NCBI RefSeq assembly: GCF_029227915.1
Contig: NC_079889.1
Coordinates: 5,148,001 to 5,212,000 of the forward strand
From: Hydractinia symbiolongicarpus
Taxonomy: Eukaryota > Cnidaria > Hydrozoa > Anthoathecata > Hydractiniidae
Length of the DNA: 64,000 nucleotides
Direction of reading: 5' to 3'
Shown here in pieces: positions 27,517 through 35,966 of the stretch. Both the position numbers and the translations under genes were made by a program. Every line of letters begins with the position of its first letter. Position 1 is the stretch's first letter. The notes under the pieces were generated by a model that saw only the letters and a program-made list of their open reading frames with translations, made no database searches and was not told the origin of the DNA.

Positions 27517-28428
27517 TTTACGGATCGCTTTGTTTTGGAAGAGCTATTTATTTCGTATCGTGAAAGAATAAAATTTCTCGAGGAGGAACTTAGATACAAA
27601 AACAACCTAATAAATCGCATTCTAAGTCTTTCAAGTTCTGAAAAATCACTGTTCCGTGACGAGCATGTTTTGCCTTCACAGGTTGAAAACGCTAATTTTA
27701 TTAAAAAAATTCCATTGTATGAAAATGTAATCCCAGAGGAATCATCAAAACCACTTGGACATAATAATGTAAATGATTTTATTGCTAAAGGTTTGCATAA
27801 ACCTATTATTGATTTTGAGTTACAAAAATTAAAAGAGCCACTTGGTAAATCAAAACATGAAAAAGAAACACTTTTTGATCAATCACACGAAATTGCCAGT
27901 AATAAAGATATATCGAACAGCGTTAATGTCAATAACAAAAGAGTAATATCTATTGTTGGTGATTCTATATTGAAGGATCTTAAAGGTCACGACTTAACAA
28001 CGTCTGAAAATAAAGTTCTCGTAAAATCGTTTTCTGGTGCAACAGTTTCATGTATGCATCACTACATCAAACCGACCATGGCTTATAAACCTGACGTACT
28101 TGTCTTGCACTGTGGAACAAATAACTTTAAGAAATCCAAGGATCCAAATAAGATAGCTGACGATATAATTGGTTTAGCATTAGCGGCTGCTAGCATGGAT
28201 GACCAAACGTCTGTCGTAGTTTCTTCGATAGTACCCAGGGGAGATAAGTATAAAAATATGGTATTCAAAGTAAACGAGATTGTATCAAAAAAGTGCGCGG
28301 AAAGAAATATTGGTTATATTCCTCATTCCAACTTTGATGAATCACACCTAAATCGCAGTAAACTGCATCTTAATAGAAAAGGTACATTTGTTCTCCAAGA
28401 AAATTTTAAATCATTTTTGACCTGTTGA
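27517..28428 (+). CDS. LINE ORF1, 5'-truncated: coiled coil plus SGNH/GDSL hydrolase-like domain
   Basis: Residues are numbered from the TTG codon at 27,535, which is Leu here and not a credible eukaryotic start. The frame is open from the satellite (after TGA at 27,478) into the element, and the first ATG is at 28,054 (residue 174), downstream of the catalytic block, so the true N-terminus is lost. Residues 1-30 are charged and heptad-like (EELFISYRERIKFLEEELR), as in a coiled coil for ORF1p self-association. A polar linker of about 100 residues follows. Residues 137-295 form an SGNH hydrolase-like domain: block I VGDS with Ser144, block II Gly168 in SGAT, block III GTNN at 194-197, and a C-terminal block with His278 in LHLNRKG. 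ORF1 proteins of CR1-like LINEs are known to carry such an esterase domain; its job in retrotransposition is unsettled. TGA ends it at 28,426-28,428. This copy is probably not functional. Confidence 0.9.
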   Translation, partial: FTDRFVLEELFISYRERIKFLEEELRYKNNLINRILSLSSSEKSLFRDEHVLPSQVENANFIKKIPLYENVIPEESSKPLGHNNVNDFIAKGLHKPIIDFELQKLKEPLGKSKHEKETLFDQSHEIASNKDISNSVNVNNKRVISIVGDSILKDLKGHDLTTSENKVLVKSFSGATVSCMHHYIKPTMAYKPDVLVLHCGTNNFKKSKDPNKIADDIIGLALAAASMDDQTSVVVSSIVPRGDKYKNMVFKVNEIVSKKCAERNIGYIPHSNFDESHLNRSKLHLNRKGTFVLQENFKSFLTC

Positions 28429-28497
28429 CTCTATAGCCATTCTACTAGTCAAACGATTGATGGACTTGATAATAATAATGATCTGCAAAAAGTTCGT
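28429..28497 (+). other. ORF1-ORF2 junction, same reading frame
   Basis: The 69 bases between the ORF1 TGA and the ORF2 ATG contain no stop in the shared frame. The stop context is UGA followed by C (UGA CUC), a weak termination context in eukaryotes. Either reinitiation at the nearby ATG or stop-codon readthrough could express ORF2; the sequence alone does not decide. Confidence 0.7.
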
Positions 28498-31371
28498 ATG
28501 TTGTATAAAAATAATATTCTAATCTCGTATCTGAATATCAATTCTATTAGGAATAAGTTGATATCGTTACAATGTATTGTTCTAGACCATGTTGATATTC
28601 TATGTGTTGCAGAAACTAAATTAGACTCGTCATTCCCAGAGGCTCAATTTGCGGTCTCTTCATTTAAACAACCTTATAGGTTGGATGTTACAGATAAAAG
28701 TGGAGGTCTAATGGTTTATATAAGGCAGGATATTCCTTCGCGCCAATTAAAATGTCCTGTTATGTCTGAGGATATTCAATGTATTCCTTTTGAATTGCGA
28801 CTAAGGAACAGAACATTTCTTGTTATTTCTATATATCGTAACCCAAAACAATGTCTCAATTATTTTCTTGACGAGATTATTAACGTAGTGGATTATTTTT
28901 CAACATCTTACGAAAGTTTTGTAATTCTAGGAGATTTTAACGAAGTCTTTACACACAATGATATGTCTAAATTTATGGAACATTTAAATTTATCTAGTTT
29001 AATAAAAACACCTACGTGTTTTAAATCGGATGATGGAAAATGCATTGATCTCATTCTCACAAATAAAAATAGATGCTTTCAAAAGAGCGGCTCTTTTGAA
29101 ACTGGAATCAGTGATCATCATCATCTGATTTTCACATTTTTTAAATCGTCTCTTATAAAATGTTCACCTAAATATATAAGATATAGAACTTTCAGAAATT
29201 TTCATCGCACAAATTTTGAGTATGACCTTTCATCTGAGTTATTAGCTATTGATCAATCTAATTTTAATGCTTTTCACAACGTCTTCACAGACGTTCTAAA
29301 TAGACATGCACCGGCAAAAATTCGAGTAGTAAGAGGTAATCAAAAGCCTCACATCACTAGAAATATAAGGAAGGCCATCATGAAACGCTCTTACTACAAA
29401 AATAAAGCTAATAAATCAGGTGACTCTAAATATATAAAGCTTTATAAAAAAAAAAGAAACATTATTGTAAATATGAACAGAGCAGCAAAGAGATCATATT
29501 TTCATTCCCACGAGACCAATTCCAAAGACTTTTGGAGCTCTTGTAAACCTTTTTTTTCGAACAAATCTCGCGGTAGTGAAAAGATTTCTTTGTTAGATGA
29601 TGTTAAAAATGAATTCATCTCTGATGAAGGTGAAGTAGCGACAATGTTTAATAAATATTTCATAGATTTAATAAGGAAACTTGATTTAAAACCCTGGAAA
29701 TCCAAAGTGGTCTCTTCAGTATCTCTAAATGAACTTGATTCTATCCTTCTCCATTATGCTGATCACCCTAGTGTTTTAAAGATCCGTTCAAAAACGAAGA
29801 GAAACTTCTCCTTTTTACCTGTTAATCCTGAGGAAGTTCATAAAGTGATACTGAGCCTAAATGCAAAAAAGGCAGTCAGTGGCCCAATTCCAACGAGAAT
29901 AATTCAGATAGTTGCAGACAAAATTTGCTTGCCACTTACTAACTGCATAAATTCTTGCATCACTAACGGTATATTTCCATCAGTACTAAAACTATCTGAA
30001 GTTATTCCCGTTTTCAAAAAGGGTGACAACTCTCGGAAAGAAAATTACCGACCAATTAGTATTTTAAATAGTTTTTCTAAAATTTTGGAACGGCTTCTAT
30101 TTAATCAGATTTCTAGCTATTTTCAACCAATATTTTCATCATTATTATGTGGTTTTAGAAGTAAATATAGCACCCAAAATGCTCTATTTCGCCTAATTGG
30201 TAAATGGCATCAGTGCTTAGATAAGTCTGGGGTGGTGGGAACTGTCTTAATGGACTTGTCCAAAGCATTTGATTCCATAGATCATGGCCTTTTAATCTCA
30301 AAATTGGCTGCTTATGGTTTTGATAGAAAAAGTCTTTACCTTATGAAAAGTTATCTCTCTGGACGTTTTCAAAGAACCAAAATCTGCAGTTCTTTTAGTG
30401 AGTGGCTCTCAATTGTTTTCGGCGTTCCACAAGGTTCTATTCTCGGTCCACTTCTGTTTAATATATTTATAAATGACTTATTATTATTTATTGAAAAAAC
30501 TGATATTTGCAACTTTGCTGATGATAATACAATCTACACTTGTGGATCTCAATTAAATGAAGTCATTGCTGACCTTCAGCATGACTTAAATAACGTATTA
30601 GCTTGGTTTGAAAACAACCAATTGGTTGCTAATCCAGCAAAGTTTCAGATGATGTTTTTAGGTTGTCCACACAGTGATACTTTATCGCTAAGAATAAACA
30701 ATAACTTCCTAGTCGCATCGGAATCTGTAAAATTATTAGGCATTACTATTGATAGATGTCTCACTTTTAATGAGCACATCTCTAATCTATGTAAAAAAGG
30801 AAATAGCAATGTCAGATGTCTTTACAGAATAAGACGATTCATTAGTTTTGAACAATCAAAGTTATTGCTTAATTCTTATATTTTATCAATATTTACCTAT
30901 TGTCCCATTATATGGATGTATTGCAGTGCTGTGCAGTATAAATTAATCATTTCAACACACAAACGTGCATTGAGAGCTGTAACAAAAGACTATCATTCCA
31001 GTTATCAGGACTTGTTGGTAAATTGTAAGTGTGTGCAAATTCACGAACTGCATTTACGTATAATCTGCGTAGAGATTTATAAAACATTAACAGACGAAAA
31101 TCCGTCATTTATGCAGTCTTTTTACGCTATAAGACGTATCAGTTACAATTTGCGCAGCAAAAATAGTCTACTTTTACCATCCACAAGTTCAACACGCTTT
31201 GGTACTAGATCTTTTTTGTTTCGAAGTTGTTTGTTATGGAACTCTTTGCCTGACAGAGTGAAGAGTTCTCTCTCCATCAAGAGATTTAAAAAGGAACTCA
31301 TCTCACTAAATCTTTCAGATCTCTGCACATGTAGGCTACATAAGTCGGCTATTCTCGTCTCTTATTTTTAA
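28498..31371 (+). CDS. LINE ORF2: endonuclease-reverse transcriptase, 957 residues, intact
   Basis: Performs target-primed reverse transcription: it nicks target DNA and copies the element RNA from the nick. The N-terminal exonuclease-endonuclease-phosphatase domain (about 8-215) shows LNINSIRNK (Asn15), AET (Glu39), SIYRNP (111-116), GDFN (145-148; Asp146, Asn148) and SDHH (205-208; Asp206, His207). A basic linker (about 285-340) follows. The RT domain (about 490-760) has NYRPISIL (516-523), FRSKYST (553-559), motif A MDLSKAFD (Asp586, Asp592), motif B VPQGSILGPLLFN (643-655), motif C FADDN (673-677; Asp675, Asp676) and LLGITID (746-752). The C-terminal region (about 880-935) has the LRSKNS...LWNSLP...FKKEL pattern common downstream of RT in this LINE group. 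There is no RNase H and no zinc knuckle that I can see. The ATG at 28,498 lies just before the EN domain. ORF2 is in the same frame as ORF1, separated by one stop and 23 open codons. All catalytic residues seem present. Confidence 0.97.
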   Translation: MLYKNNILISYLNINSIRNKLISLQCIVLDHVDILCVAETKLDSSFPEAQFAVSSFKQPYRLDVTDKSGGLMVYIRQDIPSRQLKCPVMSEDIQCIPFELRLRNRTFLVISIYRNPKQCLNYFLDEIINVVDYFSTSYESFVILGDFNEVFTHNDMSKFMEHLNLSSLIKTPTCFKSDDGKCIDLILTNKNRCFQKSGSFETGISDHHHLIFTFFKSSLIKCSPKYIRYRTFRNFHRTNFEYDLSSELLAIDQSNFNAFHNVFTDVLNRHAPAKIRVVRGNQKPHITRNIRKAIMKRSYYKNKANKSGDSKYIKLYKKKRNIIVNMNRAAKRSYFHSHETNSKDFWSSCKPFFSNKSRGSEKISLLDDVKNEFISDEGEVATMFNKYFIDLIRKLDLKPWKSKVVSSVSLNELDSILLHYADHPSVLKIRSKTKRNFSFLPVNPEEVHKVILSLNAKKAVSGPIPTRIIQIVADKICLPLTNCINSCITNGIFPSVLKLSEVIPVFKKGDNSRKENYRPISILNSFSKILERLLFNQISSYFQPIFSSLLCGFRSKYSTQNALFRLIGKWHQCLDKSGVVGTVLMDLSKAFDSIDHGLLISKLAAYGFDRKSLYLMKSYLSGRFQRTKICSSFSEWLSIVFGVPQGSILGPLLFNIFINDLLLFIEKTDICNFADDNTIYTCGSQLNEVIADLQHDLNNVLAWFENNQLVANPAKFQMMFLGCPHSDTLSLRINNNFLVASESVKLLGITIDRCLTFNEHISNLCKKGNSNVRCLYRIRRFISFEQSKLLLNSYILSIFTYCPIIWMYCSAVQYKLIISTHKRALRAVTKDYHSSYQDLLVNCKCVQIHELHLRIICVEIYKTLTDENPSFMQSFYAIRRISYNLRSKNSLLLPSTSSTRFGTRSFLFRSCLLWNSLPDRVKSSLSIKRFKKELISLNLSDLCTCRLHKSAILVSYF

Positions 31372-31488
31372 TGTTTGGTACATCTTTGTGTTTTTTGTTT
31401 ATTTATTTTTTACTTTAGTTGGTGTAAATTAGTATTTACCATTTACTATGTAAAACCAACTTTAAATAAATGAAATAATAATAATAAA
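31372..31488 (+). promoter_or_regulatory. LINE 3' UTR with hairpins, poly(A) signal and (AAT)n tail
   Basis: The 117 bases after the ORF2 stop contain a T-rich stretch and then overlapping stems: GTAAAT (31,424-31,429) pairs with ATTTAC (31,434-31,439) over the loop TAGT. As an alternative outer stem, AGTTGGT (31,417-31,423) pairs with ACCAACT (31,455-31,461). The AATAAA signal is at 31,465-31,470, and a short AAT-type microsatellite (about 31,473-31,488) ends the element. LINE 3' ends of the CR1/L2 kind are known to use a terminal stem-loop and short repeats for recognition by their RT. That role is inferred here. Confidence 0.8.
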
Positions 31489-31836
31489 ATATTACGGCCT
31501 TTATAGGACTGTGCACGTAGTTAAGAGTGTTGTAAGGCCACAGCGCCAAGGAAAACCTCTTGGAACGTTGTAGTGCATTGAGACTGGAAGGAATAGTCCA
31601 ATGGTAACATTCGCAGGCAGATGGAACCACGTGATTTACGTGTGAGGCCTTTATTAGACTGCAAAAGGCCATATTACAGCCTTTATAGGACTGTGCACGC
31701 AGTTAAGAGCGTTCTAAGGCGACGGCGCTAATGAAAATGACTTGGGACGTTGTAGCGCATTGAGACTGGAAGGAATAGTCCAATGGTAAACTTCGCAGGC
31801 AGGTGAAACCACGTGATTTACGTGTGAGGCCTTTAT

Positions 31837-32380
31837 TAGACTGCAAAAGGCCATATTACAGCCTTTATAGGAATGTGCACGTAGTTAAGAGCGTTCTAAG
31901 GCGACGGCGCTTATGAAAATGACTTGGGACGTTGTAGTGCATTGAGACTGGAAGAAATAGTACAATGGTAAACTGCGCAGGCGGATGGAACCACGTGATC
32001 TACGTGTGAGGCCTTTCTTAGACTGCAAAAGGCCATATTACAGCCTTTATAGGAATGTGCACGTAGTTAAGAGCGTTCTAAGGCGACGGCGCTTATGAAA
32101 ATGACTTGGGACGTTGTAGTGCATTGAGACTGGAAGAAATAGTACAATGGTAAACTGCGCAGGCGGATGGAACCACGTGATCTACGTGTGAGGCCTTTCT
32201 TAGACTGCAAAAGGCCATATTACAGCCTTTATAGGAATGTGCACGTAGTTAAGAGCGTTCTAAGGCGACGGCGCTAATGAAAATGACTTGGGACGTTGTA
32301 GTGCATTGAGACTGGAAGAAATAGTACAATGGTAAACTGCGCAGGCGGATGGAACCACGTGATCTACGTGTGAGGCCTTT
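31837..32380. repeat. Three successive near-identical monomers
   Basis: Three consecutive monomers with GGAATGTGCACG, GTGCATTGAGACTGGAAGAAATAG and GGCGGATGG, two preceding CTTTCTTAGACTGC. The first two share GCGCTTATGAAAATG. The paralogous block at about 42.2-42.5 kb has one fewer, so a single monomer was duplicated here after the two blocks separated. Confidence 0.75.
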
Positions 32381-34890
32381 ATTAGACTGCAAAAGGCCAT
32401 ATTACAGCCTTTATAGGACTGTGCACGTAGTTAGGAGTGTTGTAAGGCCACGGCGCCAAGGAAAACCTCTTGGAACGTTGTAGTGCATTGAGACTGGAAG
32501 GAATAGTCCAATGGTAACATTCACAGACAGATGGAACAACGTGATTTACGTGTGAGGCCTTTATTAGACTGCAAAATGCCATATTACGGCCTTTATAGGA
32601 CTGTGCACGTAGTTAAGAGTGTTGTAAGGCCACGGCGCCAAGGAAAACCTCTTGGAACGTTGAAGTGCATTAAGAATGGAAGGAATAGTCCAATGGTAAC
32701 CTTTGCAGGCAGATGGAACCACGTGATTTACGTGTGAGGCCTTTATGAGACTGCAAAAGGCCATATTACAGCCTTTATAGGACTGTGCACGTAGTTAAGA
32801 GCGTTCTAAGGCGACGTCGCTAATGAAAATAACTTGGGACGTTGTAGCACATTGAGACTGGAAGAAATAGTCCAATGGTAACCTTTGCAGACTGGTGAAA
32901 CCACTTGATTTACGTGTGAAGCCTTTATTAGACTGCAAAAGGCCATATTACGGCCTTTATAGGACTGTGCACGTAGTTAAGAGTGTTGTAAGGCCATGGC
33001 GCTAAGGAAAACCTCTTGGAACGTTGAAATGCATTAAGACTGGAAGAAATAGTACAATGGTAACCTGCGCAGGCAGATGGAACCACGTGATCTACGTGTG
33101 AGGCCTTTATTAGACTGCAAAAGGCCATATTACAGCCTTTATGGGACTGTGCACGTAGTTAAGAGCGTTCTAAGGCGATGGCGCTAATGAAAATGACTTG
33201 GGACGTTGTAGCGCATTGAGACTGGAACAACTAGTCCAATAGTAACCTGCGCAGGCAGGAGAAACCACGTGATTTACGTGTCAGGCCTTTATGAGACTGC
33301 AAAAGGCCATATTACAGCCTTTATAGGACTGTGCACGTAGTTAAGAGCGTTCTAAGGCGACGTCGCTAATGAAAATAACTTGGGACGTTGTAGCGCATTG
33401 AGACTTGAAGGAATAGTCCAATGGTAACCTTCGCAGGCAGGTGAAACCACGTGATTTACGTGTGAAGCCTTTATAGACTGCAAAATGCCATATTACGGCC
33501 TTTATAGGACTGTGCACGTAGTTAAGAGTGTTGTAAGGCCATGGCGCTAAGGAAAACCTCTTGGAACGTTGTAGTGCATTGAGACTGGAAGAAATAGTAC
33601 AATGGTAAACTGCGCAGGCGGATGGAACCACGTGATCTACGTGTGAGGCCTTTATTAGACTGCAAAAGGCCATATTACAGCCTTTATAGGACTGTGCACG
33701 TAGTTAAGAGTGTTGTAAGGCCACGGCGCCAAGGAAAACCTCTTGGAACGTTGTAGTGCATTGAGACTGGAAGGAATAGTCCAATGGTAACATTCGCAGA
33801 CAGATGGAACAACGTGATTTACGTGTGAGGCCTTTATTAGACTGCAAAATGCCATATTACGGCCTTTATAGGACTGTGCACGTAGTTAAGAGTGTTGTAA
33901 GGCCACGGCGCCAAGGAAAACCTCTTGGAACGTTGAAGTGCATTAAGAATGGAAGGAATAGTCCAATGGTAACCTTTGCAGGCAGATGGAATCACGTGAT
34001 TTACGTGTGAGGCCTTTATGAGACTGCAAAAGGCCATATTACAGCCTTTATAGGACTGTGCACGTAGTTAAGAGCGTTCTAAGGCGACGTCGTTAATGAA
34101 AATAACTTGGGACGTTGTAGCACATTGAGACTGAAAGAAATAGTCCAATGGTAACCTTTGCAGACTGGTGAAACCACTTGATTTACGTGTGAAGCCTTTA
34201 TTAGACTGCAAAAGGCCATATTACGGCCTTTATAGGACTGTGCACGTAGTTAAGAGTGTTGTAAGGCCATGGCGCTAAGGAAAACCTCTTGGAACGTTGA
34301 AGTGCATTAAGACTGGAAGAAATAGTACAATGGTAACCTGCGCAGGCAGATGGAACCACGTGATCTATGTGTGAGGCCTTTATTAGACTGCAAAAGGCCA
34401 TATTACAGCCTTTATGGGACTGTGCACGTAGTTAAGAGCGTTCTAAGGCGATGGCGCTAATGAAAATGACTTGGGACGTTGTAGCGCATTGAGACTGGAA
34501 CAACTAGTCCAATAGTAACCTGCGAAGGCAGGTGAAACCACGTGATTTACGTGTCAGGCCTTTATGAGACTGCAAAAGGCCATATTACAGCCTTTATAGG
34601 ACTGTGCACGTAGTTAAGAGCGTTCTAAGGCGACCTCGCTAATGAAAATAACTTGGGACGTTGTAGCGCATTGAGACTTGAAGGAATAGTCCAATGGTAA
34701 CCTTCGCAGGCAGGTGAAACCACGTGATTTACGTGTGAAGCCTTTATTAGACTGCAAAATGCCATATTACGGCCTTTATAGGACTGTGCACGTAGTTAAG
34801 AGTGTTGTAAGGCCATGGCGCTAAGGAAAACCTCTTGGAACGTTGTAGTGCATTGAGACTGGAAGAAATAGTACAATGGTAAACTGCGCA
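32293..34890. repeat. 7-monomer block duplicated in tandem (period 1,273)
   Basis: About 32,293-33,565 and 33,566-34,890 match at a shift of 1,273, which is 7 x 182 minus the single base lost near 33,473 in copy 1. They share TTCACAGACAG/TTCGCAGACAG with GGAACAACG, TAAGAATGGAAGG, and the CACTTGATTTACG monomer. A few substitutions separate the copies (for example GGAACCACG versus GGAATCACG, and CGTCGC versus CGTCGT). Confidence 0.85.
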
Positions 34891-35966
34891 GGCAGGTAAA
34901 ACCACGTGATTTACGTGTGAAGCCTTTATTAGACTGCAAAATGCCATATTACGGCCTTTATAGGACTGTGCACGTAGTTAAGAGTGTTGTAAGGCCATGG
35001 CACTAAGGAAAACCTCTTGGAACGTTGTAGTGCATTGAAACTGGAAGAAATAGTACAATGGTAAACTGCGCAGGCAGATGGAACCACGTGATCTACGTGT
35101 GAGGCCTTTATAAGACTGCAAAAGGCCATATTACAGACTTTATAGGACTGTGCACGTAGTTAAGAGCGTTCTAAGGCGACGTCGCTAATGAAAATAACTT
35201 GGGACGTTGTAGCACATTGAGACTGGAAGAAATAGTCCAATGGTAACCTTTGCAGACTGGTGAAACCACGTGATTTACGTGTGAAGCCTTTATTAGACTG
35301 CAAAAGGCCATATTACCGCCTTTATAGGACTGTGCACGTAGTTAAGAGTGTTGTAAGGCCATGGCGCTAAGGAAAACCTCTTGGAACGTTGAAGTGCATT
35401 AAGACTGGAAGAAATAGTACAATAGTAACCTGCGCAGGCAGATGGAACCACGTGATTTACGTGTGAGGCCTTTATTAGACTGCAAAAGGCCATATTACAG
35501 CCTTTATAGGACTGTGCACGTAGTTAAGAGCGTTTTAAGGCGACGGCGCTAATGAAAATGACTTGGGACGTTGTAGCGCATTGAGACTGGAAGGAATAGT
35601 CCAATGGTAACCTTCGCAGGCAGGTGAAACCACGTGATTTACGTGTGAAGCCTTTATTAGACTGCAAAATGCCATATTACGGCCTTTATAGGACTGTGCA
35701 CGTAGTTAAGAGTATTGTAAGGCCACGGCGCCAAGGAAAACCTTTTGGAACGTTGTAGTGCATTGAGACTGGAAGAAATAGTCCAATGGTAACATTCGCA
35801 GGCAGATGGAACCACGTGATTTACGTGTGGGGCCTTTATTAGACTGCAAAACTCTATATTACGGCCTTTATAGGACTGTGCACGTAGTTAAGAGCGTTCT
35901 AAGGCGATGGCGCTAATGAAAATGACTTTTGACGTTGTAGCGCATTGAGACTGGAACGTCTAGTCC

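Larger units (their letters stand above)
27516..31488 (+). mobile_element. Non-LTR retrotransposon (LINE, CR1/L2/Jockey-like), 5'-truncated
   Basis: A 3,973 bp AT-rich insertion in the satellite. In order it holds the end of ORF1 (SGNH hydrolase-like), ORF2 (apurinic-like endonuclease plus reverse transcriptase), a 117 bp 3' UTR with hairpins, AATAAA, and a (AAT)n tail. There are no long terminal repeats, integrase or RNase H domain. Both ends are fixed by comparison with uninterrupted paralogous monomers at about 10,043, 17,869 and 41,860: the left flank stops after GCAAAATGC and the right flank resumes at ATATTACGG, so a single C is missing and no target-site duplication is seen. The ORF1 frame runs straight from satellite into the element with no ATG before 28,054, which shows 5' truncation. 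The uninterrupted ORF2 suggests a recent insertion. Family assignment rests on domain content and is inferred. Confidence 0.96.

Noticed and set aside
27535-27537. TTG at 27,535 as the ORF1 start codon
   Set aside because: TTG starts are not expected in a eukaryotic LINE, and the frame is open upstream to the satellite. Loss of the 5' part of ORF1 is the better explanation.
28083-28268. Minus-strand ORFs inside the LINE (also 29,502-29,705 and 31,143-31,328)
   Set aside because: Antisense shadows of ORF1 and ORF2 with no domain of their own.
27516-31488. LTR retrotransposon or endogenous retrovirus
   Set aside because: No terminal repeats, no protease, RNase H or integrase. The endonuclease and RT are of the LINE type and the element ends in a microsatellite tail.
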